Assembly (NCBI GenBank): GCA_963709425.1
Contig: CAVPWG010000006.1
Location: 1 to 64,000 of the forward strand
Length of the DNA: 64,000 nucleotides
From: JAICJC01 sp963709425
GTDB taxonomy: Bacteria > Actinomycetota > Thermoleophilia > Gaiellales > JAICJC01
Direction of reading: 5' to 3'
Part shown: in pieces, positions 25,067 through 33,713 of the stretch
Layout: each line of letters begins with the position of its first letter
Position numbering within the stretch: the stretch's first letter is position 1
Program-made: the position numbers and the translations under genes
The notes under the pieces: model-generated
Seen by the model: only the letters and a program-made list of their open reading frames with translations
What the model was told of the DNA's origin: nothing
Databases searched by the model: none

Positions 25067-26143
25067 ATGGCGGAACCGGCCGTAACCCAGACGGCGGTGC
25101 TGGACGACCGCGAGCACGCGATGCGCCTCTTCCGGCAGATGGCACTCATCCGCCGGTTCGAGGAGCGGACCGAGGAGCAGTACACCCGTGCCCGCATCGG
25201 CGGCTACTGCCATCTTGCGATCGGCGAGGAGGCCTCGTCGGTCGGCGCGATCGACGCGCTCCAGGACGGCGACGCGATCTTCGCCAGCTATCGCGACCAC
25301 GCCACGGCGCTCGCGGTGGGGAGCCCCCCGGCGGCGGTGATGGCCGAGCTCTTCGGCAAGGACGCCGGGGTCGCCCACGGCCGCGGCGGCTCGATGCATC
25401 TGCTGGACGTCGAGCGCCGCTTCTTCGGCGGTTGGGGCATCGTCGGTGCGCACCTGCCGATCGCCACGGGCGCGGCGCTGGCATTCGCCTACCGCGAAGA
25501 GCCGCACGCCGTCCTGTGCCAGTTCGGCGACGGGGCCGTGGCGACCGGTGCCTACCACGAGGCGCTCAACCTGTCCTCGGTCTGGAATCTCCCGATCGTG
25601 TTCCAAGCGATCAACAACCAGTACGGAATGGGAACACGCGTCGACCAGTCGAACGCCGAGCCGGAGCTGGCCAAGCACGGGGCGGCCTACCGGATGCACG
25701 GCGAGCGCGTCGACGGGAACGATGTGCTGGCGGTGAGAGAGGCGGCCGCCCGGCTCCTGGCGCAGGCCCGCGAGGAGCGCCGGCCGGCGCTGCTCGAGAC
25801 CGTCACCTACCGCTACCGGGGCCACTCCGTCGCCGACGCCGGCAAGGTCTACCGGACGCCCGAGGAGGTGCAGTCGTGGCGCGAGCGCGATCCGATCACG
25901 CGCTACGGGCTCCTGCTCGGCGAGCGCGGGATCGCGACGGGCGCCGATCTCGAGGCGGTGTGGGACGACGTCGCAGCCGAGGTCAAGGGGGCGATCTCCG
26001 AGGCCCTCTCCGCGTCGTTCCCGAGCCGTGACAGCCTCTACGAGCACCTCTACGGCGACGACGCGTGGCGCGAGCAGTTCGGCCGCATGGCGACCGGAGC
26101 CCCGTTCGGAGAGCGCGGCGAGGAGCCCGAATGGCAGACGTGA
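25067..26143 (+). CDS. pdhA: Pyruvate dehydrogenase E1 component, alpha subunit
   Basis: The 358-residue thiamine-diphosphate enzyme subunit decarboxylates pyruvate (or a branched 2-oxoacid) and acylates E2. The ThDP motif runs from GDG at 154 to 156 to the Asn near 183 (QAINNQYGMGT). The phosphorylation-loop region YRYRGHSVADAG is present, as is H-G-R-G-G-S-M-H. A TACAGT hexamer lies 9 bases before the ATG. The C-terminus overlaps pdhB by 13 bases. Pyruvate specificity is inferred from similarity and not proven, since branched-chain E1 enzymes look alike. Confidence 0.95.
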   Translation: MAEPAVTQTAVLDDREHAMRLFRQMALIRRFEERTEEQYTRARIGGYCHLAIGEEASSVGAIDALQDGDAIFASYRDHATALAVGSPPAAVMAELFGKDAGVAHGRGGSMHLLDVERRFFGGWGIVGAHLPIATGAALAFAYREEPHAVLCQFGDGAVATGAYHEALNLSSVWNLPIVFQAINNQYGMGTRVDQSNAEPELAKHGAAYRMHGERVDGNDVLAVREAAARLLAQAREERRPALLETVTYRYRGHSVADAGKVYRTPEEVQSWRERDPITRYGLLLGERGIATGADLEAVWDDVAAEVKGAISEALSASFPSRDSLYEHLYGDDAWREQFGRMATGAPFGERGEEPEWQT

Positions 26144-27120
26144 CCTACCGGGAGGCGCTGCGGCGGGCGCTCGACGAGGAGCTCGAGCGCGACCGCGACG
26201 TCTTCCTCATGGGCGAGGAGATCGGCAAGTTCGAGGGCTCCTACAAGGTCACCGCCGGCCTGTGGGAGAAGTACGGCGCCGGCCGCGTGCGCGAGACGCC
26301 GATCTCCGAGGAGGCGTTCGTCGGGGCCGGGATCGGAGCCGCCATGATGGGGCTGCGGCCGGTGGTCGAGATCATGACGATCAACTTCATCCTCGTTGCG
26401 ATGGACCAGGTTGTGAACCACGCTGCAAAGATCCGCTACATGTTCGGCGGCACGGTGGGCGTCCCCCTCGTGATCCGCACGCCGGGCGGGGCCGGCGCCC
26501 AGCTCACCGCCCAGCACTCGCAGTCGCTCGAGGGCTGGTTCGCGGGCTGCCCCGGTCTGAAGGTCGTCGCTCCGTCGAACCCCACCGACGCCTACGGCAT
26601 GCTGAAGACCGCGATCCGCGACGATGACCCGGTGCTCTTCTGCGAGAACCTCGTGCTCTACAACGTGACGGGCTCGGTGCCGGACAACGGCGACTTCACA
26701 GTACCGATCGGCCTGGCGACGGTCGCGCACGAGGGCGACGACCTCACCATCGTCGCCCACTCCTACACCGTGCAGCGCGCGCTCCGGGTGGCCGACCGCC
26801 TCGGCCAGGACGGCCTCTCGGTCGAGGTGGTCGATCTGCGCTCGCTCCGCCCGCTGGACGTCGACACGGTCGTCGAGTCGGTGCGGAAGACCAATCGGGT
26901 GCTGATCGCCGAGGAGGGCTGGTCGACGTTCGGCGTCGGCGCCGAGCTGGCGGCGCGCATCCAGCGGGCATGCTTCGACGACCTCGACGCTCCCGTGGAG
27001 CGGGTCGGGGCGGCCGAGGTGCCGATGCCCTACTCCAAGCCGCTCGAGCTGGCCGCGCTGCCGCTCGAGTCGAAGATCGAGGCTGCCGCCCGCTCCCTGC
27101 TTCGGGAGTGCGGGCTGTGA
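26131..27120 (+). CDS. pdhB: Pyruvate dehydrogenase E1 component, beta subunit
   Basis: The 329-residue partner of PdhA starts at ATG 26131, where the family N-terminus (A-D-V-T-Y-R-E-A-L) begins. An in-frame upstream extension to 26065 would lie inside pdhA and is rejected. Visible motifs are MGEEIGKFEGSYKVTAGL, E-E-A-F-V-G-A-G-I-G, and the C-terminal E-E-G-W-S-T-F-G-V-G transketolase-C segment. It is tightly coupled to pdhA and pdhC, forming the alpha2-beta2 E1. Confidence 0.96.
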   Translation: MADVTYREALRRALDEELERDRDVFLMGEEIGKFEGSYKVTAGLWEKYGAGRVRETPISEEAFVGAGIGAAMMGLRPVVEIMTINFILVAMDQVVNHAAKIRYMFGGTVGVPLVIRTPGGAGAQLTAQHSQSLEGWFAGCPGLKVVAPSNPTDAYGMLKTAIRDDDPVLFCENLVLYNVTGSVPDNGDFTVPIGLATVAHEGDDLTIVAHSYTVQRALRVADRLGQDGLSVEVVDLRSLRPLDVDTVVESVRKTNRVLIAEEGWSTFGVGAELAARIQRACFDDLDAPVERVGAAEVPMPYSKPLELAALPLESKIEAAARSLLRECGL

Positions 27121-27130
27121 CGGAGGTGCC

Positions 27131-28429
27131 GTGTCCGAGGAGCTGACGATGCCCCGCCTCTCCGACACGATGGAGGAGGGCCGGATCGGCCGGTGGCTGA
27201 AACGCGAGGGCGACAGCTTCCGCGAGGGCGACGTGATCGCCGAGATCGAGACCGACAAGGCCACGATGGAGTTTCAGGCCTACGACGCCGGCACCGTCCT
27301 TCGCATCATCGTCGACGACGGCGAGACCGCGGCGCTCGGCGCCCCGATCGCGATCGTCGGCGGGGAAGGCGAGACGGTCGAGGAGCCGCCGGCACCCGCC
27401 GAGTCGAAGCGCGACGAGCCCGTCGAGACGCCCACGCCTGCGGCATCGGCTGAACCAGCCGCGCCTGTTGCCAATGTTTCAGCCCCACCCGATTCGCACG
27501 GGAACGGCAAGACCGAGGTGCTGCGCGTGAGCCCGATCGCGCGCCGGATGGCCGACGCGGCGAAGCTCGATCTGCGCACCCTCGCCGGACAGGGAAGCGG
27601 GCCGGACGGCCGGATCGTTAAGGCCGACGTCGAGCGCGCGCTCGGGGCGGGGGCGGCCGAGCAGGCGGCGCCCGCTCAGGCTGCGAAGCCGGCTCAGACT
27701 GAAGCGTTTGCACCAGGCGCCGCCGGTTCAGCGCCCGGTGGAGGCGACGAGGTGCGCGAGCTCACGCCCATGCTGAAGGCGGTCGCGAAGCGCATGGGCG
27801 AGTCCAAGGCGACCGTTCCGCACTTCTACGTGACGTCCGAGATCGACATGACGAGGGCCCTCTCCCTGCGCAAGGAGCTGAACGAGGCGCTCGCCGACTC
27901 GGGGGAGAAGGTGTCGGTCAACGACCTGATCGTGCGGGCGTGTGCGCAGGCGCTGGTCGCCCACCCGCAGGCCCACCGCTCCTACGTCGACGGCCGCCAC
28001 GTCTACCACTCCCACGCGCATGTCGGGATCGCCGTGGCGCTCGACGACGGGCTGATCGTGCCTGTCCTCCGCGATGCCGACACGAGGAGCCTGCGCGAGA
28101 TCGCGGCGGGCGCCCGCGACCTCGCCGAGCGCGCCCGCGCCGGGAAGCTCCTCCAGCGTGAGATCGAAGGCGCGACGTTCACGGTCTCGAACATGGGCAT
28201 GCTGGGGGTCTCGGCGTTCGCGGCGATCATCAACCCGCCCGAGTCGGCCATCCTCGCGGTCTCGGCCACGATCCAACGCCCCGTCGTGCGCGACGGCGAG
28301 GTCGCGGTGGGCGACATCATGTCGGTGACGCTCTCGTGCGACCACCGCGCGTGCTCGGGCGCCGACGGCGCCCGGCTGCTCCAGACCGTGAAGCGCCACC
28401 TCGAGGCCCCGACGCTGCTCCTCGCATGA
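27131..28429 (+). CDS. pdhC: Dihydrolipoamide acyltransferase (E2) of the pyruvate dehydrogenase complex
   Basis: The 432-residue product has one lipoyl domain (Lys43 in E-T-D-K-A), a Pro/Ala linker and a peripheral-subunit-binding domain at about 133 to 170. The catalytic core starts near 205. GTG is the start, with GGAGG 6 bases upstream. Oddly, the active-site motif HxxxDG reads H-R-A-C-S-G: His405 is present but the following Asp is Ser409. Chloroplast-type E2 proteins also vary at this position, so activity is still likely. It follows pdhB by 10 bases. Confidence 0.95.
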   Translation: MSEELTMPRLSDTMEEGRIGRWLKREGDSFREGDVIAEIETDKATMEFQAYDAGTVLRIIVDDGETAALGAPIAIVGGEGETVEEPPAPAESKRDEPVETPTPAASAEPAAPVANVSAPPDSHGNGKTEVLRVSPIARRMADAAKLDLRTLAGQGSGPDGRIVKADVERALGAGAAEQAAPAQAAKPAQTEAFAPGAAGSAPGGGDEVRELTPMLKAVAKRMGESKATVPHFYVTSEIDMTRALSLRKELNEALADSGEKVSVNDLIVRACAQALVAHPQAHRSYVDGRHVYHSHAHVGIAVALDDGLIVPVLRDADTRSLREIAAGARDLAERARAGKLLQREIEGATFTVSNMGMLGVSAFAAIINPPESAILAVSATIQRPVVRDGEVAVGDIMSVTLSCDHRACSGADGARLLQTVKRHLEAPTLLLA

Positions 28430-28444
28430 CCACCCCAACGGCCG

Positions 28445-28450
28445 TACACT
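28445..28450 (+). promoter_or_regulatory. -10-like hexamer TACACT of a leaderless CBS-domain gene
   Basis: TACACT ends exactly 7 bases before the ATG at 28458, and no ribosome site exists. Transcription would therefore begin at or next to the start codon. It lies 15 bases after the pdhC stop and gives the CBS gene its own promoter. Confidence 0.5.
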
Positions 28451-28457
28451 CGATCTG

Positions 28458-28919
28458 ATGCAGCTCACCGACGTCATGGCAACGCAGGTCGTCTCGGTCC
28501 TGCCCGAGACCGGGATCGGCGACGCCGCCCGCCGGATGGTCGAATCGGACATCGGCGCCGCCGTCGTGCTCGACGGCGACGGGAACCTGTGCGGTGTCAT
28601 CACCGAGCGCGACCTGCTCCGGTGCGTCCCGGACGGGATCGACCCGGCGACGCCGGTCGAGCAGCGCATGACACGCCACGTGCTGACCACGGGCCCCGAC
28701 ACCGAGATCGCCGAGGCGATGGCGCTCATGGTCGACGGCCACTTCCGCCATCTCCCCGTGGTGAACGCCGACGGCCACGTGATCGGCATGGTGTCGATGC
28801 GCGATCTCATGGCCTACACGTCGCTGCGCCTGCGCGGCGGCCAGCTCGGCGCGGGAGACGACCTCGACCCCGCCGAGGTCATCGCGACGATCTTCCGCAT
28901 GCGCACCGGCGCGGCCTGA
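28458..28919 (+). CDS. Tandem CBS-domain protein
   Basis: The 153-residue protein contains two CBS motifs (about 1 to 60 and 68 to 130), each with the G-x-I-T-E-R-D or G-M-V-S-M-R-D-L end typical of adenosine-nucleotide-binding Bateman modules. There is no fused enzyme or membrane part. It lies right behind the pyruvate dehydrogenase genes and might sense the energy state, but the partner is unknown. Confidence 0.9.
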   Translation: MQLTDVMATQVVSVLPETGIGDAARRMVESDIGAAVVLDGDGNLCGVITERDLLRCVPDGIDPATPVEQRMTRHVLTTGPDTEIAEAMALMVDGHFRHLPVVNADGHVIGMVSMRDLMAYTSLRLRGGQLGAGDDLDPAEVIATIFRMRTGAA

Positions 28920-28937
28920 TCGCCGCCTCGCCCGGCC

Positions 28938-30134
28938 TCACACCTGCCAGGCGCCTCCGCGCAGCAGCGGAACCCGCTCGCCGCCGCCCTTGACGCCGTC
29001 GACCTCCATCTCGTCGGTGCCGAACATGAAGTCGACGTGGATCTGGCTGCGATTGACGCGCGGGACGTCGTCGCCTCCGACCGCCCAGTCGAACCCCTGT
29101 CCGAGTGCCATGTGCGACGCGGCGTTCTCGTCGATCAGCGTGTCGTAGAAGACCGTCTGGAGCGGGCCTACGCGCCCGCGAGCGTCGACCAGGGCGATCT
29201 CGCCCAGGCGGCTCGCCCCCTCGTCCCTGGCGGCGTACGCCTCGAGGATGCCGCCGTTGGCGGCCGCCTCGATCCGCTTCACCCGGCCACCGTCGAATTC
29301 GACCGTGAAGTCGCGGACGACCGAGCCGTCGAGCTGGAGCGGCTTCGACGACCGCACCGTGCCCTGCACGCGCTCGGGATCGGGCACCGCGAACACCTCC
29401 TCGGTCGGGAGGTTGGGATGGTGCACGAGGCCGTAGTTGGTGGTCAGGTGGCCACCCATCCACTGCGACGACGGCAGAAGCCCGATCTCGAGATCGGTTC
29501 CCGAGCCGCGCAGGTGCACGGCGTCGAGCCGAAGCTCGTTGAGGGCGGCCTTCGCCTGCTCGATCTGGGTCATCCGCTCGTCCCATGCGGCCACCGGGTC
29601 CGGCTCGTCGAGACGGCAGATGTGCATGACCTGCTCCCACAGCCGCCGGAGGGCAGCATCGGAGTCGAGATCGGGGTGGACGAGAGCCGCCCAGCCGGGC
29701 GTCGGACACGGGATCGCCGACCAGTTCAGCCGGGCGGCGACCATGTTCTCGATCGCCTCACGGCGACCCGGCGGAACGTCGCGCCGGATCCGGTCCGGGT
29801 CGGCACCGTCGAGCAGTCCGGGCGCCACCGGCCCGGAGAGGCCGATCGTCGCTCCGCGCTCCTCGCCGTGCTCGCGGATCATCTGCACGACCCAGCCCGG
29901 CTCGTAGCCAAGCGCCTCGTCGACCGCGTCGTCGAGCCGGGCCCGCTGCACCCACGGGTCGTTGTAGGCGACGTGCACGAACACCGCCCCCGCGCGGTAG
30001 CAACGAGCGGCGACGGCGCGCGCGACCGCCTCCTGCCCGATCGACGCCCCGACATGGACGCGCTGCCCGGGTTGCACGTTGGCGCCGAACTCGACCACGA
30101 GGTCGGCCATGCGTCCGAGGGTGCCGGCGTCCAC
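28938..30134 (-). CDS. M29-family metallo-aminopeptidase (AmpS-like), copy 1
   Basis: The 398-residue cytoplasmic exopeptidase belongs to family M29. The conserved C-terminal metal-site region is visible (NAASHMALGQGFD, N-R-S-Q-I-H-V-D-F-M), as is the upstream E-F-D-G-G-R-V. The GTG start has a TAGAGT hexamer 6 bases upstream at 30141..30146, so a leaderless mRNA is likely. The second copy at 33714 has the same length and clear similarity throughout (for example R-L-W-E-Q-V-x-H-x-C-R). The copper locus lies between the two copies on the opposite strand. Confidence 0.93.
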   Translation of the reverse strand: MDAGTLGRMADLVVEFGANVQPGQRVHVGASIGQEAVARAVAARCYRAGAVFVHVAYNDPWVQRARLDDAVDEALGYEPGWVVQMIREHGEERGATIGLSGPVAPGLLDGADPDRIRRDVPPGRREAIENMVAARLNWSAIPCPTPGWAALVHPDLDSDAALRRLWEQVMHICRLDEPDPVAAWDERMTQIEQAKAALNELRLDAVHLRGSGTDLEIGLLPSSQWMGGHLTTNYGLVHHPNLPTEEVFAVPDPERVQGTVRSSKPLQLDGSVVRDFTVEFDGGRVKRIEAAANGGILEAYAARDEGASRLGEIALVDARGRVGPLQTVFYDTLIDENAASHMALGQGFDWAVGGDDVPRVNRSQIHVDFMFGTDEMEVDGVKGGGERVPLLRGGAWQV

Positions 30135-30170
30135 GGCGCGACTCTACCCCAGGCTGCCATACTCCCAACC

Positions 30171-30743
30171 ATGCCCTCTGCACGAGGAGCCAGGTATCTG
30201 ACGCTCGCCGGACTGGCGGCCGGATCGGCGGCGGCGGCGCACGGCGGCTGGGCCGAGCTCTCCGACCCGCGCTGGGCGGGCGCTGCGGCAGCGGGCTCCG
30301 CGCTCGCCGCCATGGGTCTCGCCTGGACGGGAGTTGTGGCGCTGGCGGCGCGCTGGGCGACCTCGGAGCTCGACCACGGGCGCGTGCCGCGCGTGACGAG
30401 CCGGGCACACCGGCCGCTCGGCGTGCTCGAGGCCGCGGCCGTCCTCGTCGCGTCGCAGGCATGCGCCCACGGCGCGCTCCTCGTCGCCGGAGCCCCGGCG
30501 CATCCCGGCGCCGGCGGCGCGCTCGCCCTCCACCTGGCCCTGGCGCTCGCCGCCGCGCTGGTCGCATCGGGCGTCGATCGCGCCCTGTCGACGGCGCTCA
30601 CAGGTCTGAGCGACGCCGTCGGCCGCGTGCTCGAGCTCCTCGCCGCGCTTCCGCTCGCCCGGGGCCCCGTCCTCCGTTCGTTCCCGGCACCTGCCCCTGC
30701 GACCCTGCTCCCGCCGGGCCGCGCGCCGCCGCTCGCCGCCTGA
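30171..30743 (+). CDS. Hypothetical Ala-rich membrane protein at the head of the copper locus
   Basis: The 190-residue protein has about four hydrophobic segments and a Pro-rich C-terminal tail. ATG 30171 is chosen because CATACT lies 7 bases upstream (30158..30163). A longer open frame upstream is antisense to the aminopeptidase. It lies 29 bases before the YcnI gene, so it is probably co-transcribed with copper-handling proteins. No metal-binding Cys or His cluster stands out. The family is not recognised. Confidence 0.65.
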   Translation: MPSARGARYLTLAGLAAGSAAAAHGGWAELSDPRWAGAAAAGSALAAMGLAWTGVVALAARWATSELDHGRVPRVTSRAHRPLGVLEAAAVLVASQACAHGALLVAGAPAHPGAGGALALHLALALAAALVASGVDRALSTALTGLSDAVGRVLELLAALPLARGPVLRSFPAPAPATLLPPGRAPPLAA

Positions 30744-30772
30744 CCCGCTCCCCGCGATTCAGGAGGTGCCAC

Positions 30773-31294
30773 ATGCGCGCAATTGCGCTGGCTGCGGCCG
30801 TACTGCTGGTGTTCCCGGCGGCGGCCGCCGCCCATGTCGAGATGTCCCCCGACCGGGTCGACCCCGGTTCGTTCACGCTCTTCACAGTGCTCTCGCCGGA
30901 CGAGAGCGAACAGCCCCTCACGGGCCTTCGGCTGACCGTGCCCGACGGCATGGAGGTCGACGCCGCCGCTGCGACGCCGGGCTTCACCACCCAGATCGTG
31001 CGAGACCAGTCCCACCGGATCGTCGCGATCAGCTGGCAGGGAGGCTCCGTCGCCCCCGATGACCTCGGCCTCTTCCACTTCTCGGCGTCGGTCGGATCCG
31101 ACGAGGGCACGATCCATCTCGTGGGCGTGCAGACCTTCGCCGACGGCACGACGAAGATCTGGAAGACGCCCGTCGTCGAGGTCGCCAAGGAGTCGACGGG
31201 GTCAGGGAGTGATACCGGCTCCCGCGGCCTGGCCGCGGCCGCGCTCGGCCTCGCGGTGGTCGCGCTCGCGGTGAGCTTCAGGAGGCGCCGCTGA
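30773..31294 (+). CDS. YcnI/DUF1775 copper-associated exported protein
   Basis: The 173-residue product has an AGGAGG site 6 bases upstream of the ATG. The signal peptide ends AAAAA, and the mature protein begins with His (H-V-E-M-S-P). In YcnI proteins this N-terminal His binds copper together with a Trp, and W-Q-G-G-S is visible here. A DUF1775 domain at about 20 to 135 is followed by a C-terminal membrane anchor (AAALGLAVVALAVSF) with an Arg-rich tail. It is therefore tethered outside the cell. Its stop overlaps the start of the CopC-CopD fusion. Confidence 0.9.
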   Translation: MRAIALAAAVLLVFPAAAAAHVEMSPDRVDPGSFTLFTVLSPDESEQPLTGLRLTVPDGMEVDAAAATPGFTTQIVRDQSHRIVAISWQGGSVAPDDLGLFHFSASVGSDEGTIHLVGVQTFADGTTKIWKTPVVEVAKESTGSGSDTGSRGLAAAALGLAVVALAVSFRRRR

Positions 31295-33708
31295 GGCGCT
31301 GGGCCCTCCCCCTCGCGCTCCTGCTCGCGGCTGCCTTCCCGGCGACCGCGCAGGCCCACGCGAACCTGCTGCGGACCGACCCGGCCGCCGGATCGGTGGT
31401 CGCAACCGCGCCCGCCCAGGTCGTCCTGCACTTCGACCAGCAGGTGCAGGACGTTGCGAGCACGGTGACGAACGCCCAGGGCGAGGACGTGACGGCGTCG
31501 CCGGCGCACACCGAGCCCGGCGACGTGCGGGCCCTGGTCATTCCTCTGCGCTCGGGCCTCCCGAACGGCGACTACACCGTTCGCTGGCGCATCGTCTCGA
31601 CCGACGGCCACATCATCTCGGGCGTCTTCGCGGTCGGATTCGGCGCGGGCCGGCCGCCGCCCCAGGCGGCGGAGGTGCAGACGGCGTCGATCGACTGGCC
31701 GTACCTGATCGCGCGGTTCGCCTACTTCTGCGGCCTGGCGCTCATGATCGGCGGCGTCGTCTTCCGGGCCGCCGTGTGGCGGCCCGTCGTCGCCACGCTC
31801 GAGGGGCAGCCGCGGGCCATGGCCGACCTGCGCGAGCGGATCCGGGCGACGCAGCTGTTCACGGCCGCCGCAGTCCTGATGCTGGCGGGCGGCTGGGCTG
31901 CGCTGACGCGGCAGGGCGCCGAGGTCGCCGGCGTCTCGTTCTGGGAGGCCTTCGACCACCGCGGCCCCGTTGCGTCGGCCATCCAGGCGACGCGGTTCGG
32001 CCGGGAGTTCGGCCGTGGGATCGACCTGGCGGCGATCTTCTGCATCTGCGCGGCCAGCGCGTTCGCGATCGTGCGCCGCAGCCGCCTGGGCGCCGCTGCG
32101 CTCGCCGTCCCGGCGGTGGCGCTCGGCGTCTGGACGATCATCGTCCCCGGGCTGTCCGGCCATGCCGGCGACCCCGGCCGCGGCGCACTCACCATCGCCG
32201 TCGACGCGCTTCATGTCGGGGCGGCCGCGATCTGGATCGGCGGTCTGGCCCAGCTCGTCCTGGTCGTCCCGCACGCCACCCGCGGCCTGGCCGACGGGGT
32301 CCGCGACCGCGCACGGCGCCAGGCGCTCGGGCGCTTCTCGAACCTCGCCCTGGGGTCGGTTATCGTGATCGCGGTCACGGGAGCTGGGCGCGCGCTCTGG
32401 GAGGTGGACGCCGTCAGCCAGGTCTGGACGACCGGCTATGGGCGGACGCTGATCGTGAAGTCGGTGCTCTTCGCCGGCCTGATCGCGCTCGGGTACCGGA
32501 ACCGACACGCGCTCGACCGGTTCGGGGAGGTACGGCGGAGAGCCGTCGCCGAGCTGGCGCTCCTCGCGGGGGTGCTGGCAGCCGTGTCGCTTCTGACCGA
32601 CCTCCAGCCGGCCGACACGCCGGGGTTCGCCGCCCTGGCCGCGACCGCGCCTCCCGGTGGCCCGGCCCTCGTACGGCTCTCGCCGCAGGCGCGGCTCGCG
32701 CTCTGGCCCGGGGTCGCCGGCCCGAACGTCCTTGCCGTGCGCACCCGGGCGAGGCTCGACTCGATCCAAGCGCTGATCGGCGGCAGAACGGTGAATCTCG
32801 ATCGCGCACCGGACGGGACATACGTCGGCACCGCCCCGTCCCTCCCGGCGGGCCGGCACAGCATCCTCGTCACCGCCGGCGCACGCACGTGGGCCGCCTC
32901 GGCACAGATCGGCCCGGCTCGCCATGTGCCGCAGACGGTTGCGCCGCCGGCGGCCACCGGGCCGGTCGCGGCGGAGCAGGCGTCCGACCTCGCCGTCGGC
33001 CTCCAGCGAACATCGCCCACCGACGCTCGGGTGACCGTGCTCGCTCCCTCGGGCTCCGCGCTCCCGACCGCCCTCGTGCTCGTCGGCGGGCACGTCGCCC
33101 TTCCGTGCACCGGTGTCCGGGGAGTGTGCTTCACCGCGTCGGTGCCGCGCGGCCCGCGCCCCATCCCGGTGCAGGTGCGCAGGCCCGGCCGCCCGTCGGT
33201 GACTGCGACCGTACAGCTCCCGCCGATGCAGGCACCCGACGGCAAGCGGCTGCTCGAGACCGCCAGCCAGAACTACCGGGATCTCCACAGCCTGCGCGTG
33301 CTGAACGTGCTCGAGTCGCGTCCCGGACACGCTGTCACGACCAACTTCGTCGTCCAGGCGCCCGACCGGCTCGCGTTCTCGGTCCGGAACGGCGCGTCGG
33401 CGCGCATCATCGGCACGACCCGCTGGGATCGCGAGCCCGGACGGGACTGGGTGCGGTCACCCGCACCCCGCTCGAACGTCCCGGACCCGTTCTGGGCGCC
33501 CGGCGCCGAGGCGGTGTACGTGGCCGGCGGCGACCGGACGACGACCCAGCTCACGCTCGTCCTGCCGGGAGGGCCGACGTTCTTCCGTCTCTGGATCGAC
33601 AGATCCACGCAGCAGGTCCTGCGACTGAGGATGATCACCGCCGCCCACTTCATGTTCGAGCGGGAGTACGACCAGAACCGCGCCCCGCCCGTCGAGCCGC
33701 CGGCCTGA
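31291..33708 (+). CDS. CopC-CopD fusion with a LolA-like C-terminal domain
   Basis: The product has 805 residues from a CTG start at 31291, which is preceded by a perfect AGGAGG with 5-base spacing and overlaps the YcnI stop (CTGA). Later ATG or GTG codons would cut off the signal peptide and the first copper ligand. Mature CopC begins at His23 (A-H-A-N-L-L-R-T-D-P) and ends near 120, with the second ligand region Asp105/His107 (T-D-G-H-I-I-S-G). CopD membrane helices span about 140 to 445. An extracellular linker follows, and a beta domain from about 650 to 800 resembles LolA/LppX-type carriers. Copper uptake or delivery is the family role. Confidence 0.88.
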   Translation: MRRWALPLALLLAAAFPATAQAHANLLRTDPAAGSVVATAPAQVVLHFDQQVQDVASTVTNAQGEDVTASPAHTEPGDVRALVIPLRSGLPNGDYTVRWRIVSTDGHIISGVFAVGFGAGRPPPQAAEVQTASIDWPYLIARFAYFCGLALMIGGVVFRAAVWRPVVATLEGQPRAMADLRERIRATQLFTAAAVLMLAGGWAALTRQGAEVAGVSFWEAFDHRGPVASAIQATRFGREFGRGIDLAAIFCICAASAFAIVRRSRLGAAALAVPAVALGVWTIIVPGLSGHAGDPGRGALTIAVDALHVGAAAIWIGGLAQLVLVVPHATRGLADGVRDRARRQALGRFSNLALGSVIVIAVTGAGRALWEVDAVSQVWTTGYGRTLIVKSVLFAGLIALGYRNRHALDRFGEVRRRAVAELALLAGVLAAVSLLTDLQPADTPGFAALAATAPPGGPALVRLSPQARLALWPGVAGPNVLAVRTRARLDSIQALIGGRTVNLDRAPDGTYVGTAPSLPAGRHSILVTAGARTWAASAQIGPARHVPQTVAPPAATGPVAAEQASDLAVGLQRTSPTDARVTVLAPSGSALPTALVLVGGHVALPCTGVRGVCFTASVPRGPRPIPVQVRRPGRPSVTATVQLPPMQAPDGKRLLETASQNYRDLHSLRVLNVLESRPGHAVTTNFVVQAPDRLAFSVRNGASARIIGTTRWDREPGRDWVRSPAPRSNVPDPFWAPGAEAVYVAGGDRTTTQLTLVLPGGPTFFRLWIDRSTQQVLRLRMITAAHFMFEREYDQNRAPPVEPPA

Positions 33709-33713
33709 GCCGG

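Noticed and set aside
25146..25484. Minus-strand frame opposite pdhA
   Set aside because: It is a Pro/Arg-rich shadow without motifs.
30598..33330. 910-codon minus-strand open frame opposite CopC-CopD
   Set aside because: It is antisense to a well-supported gene, is rich in Arg and Asp, and has no recognisable domain.
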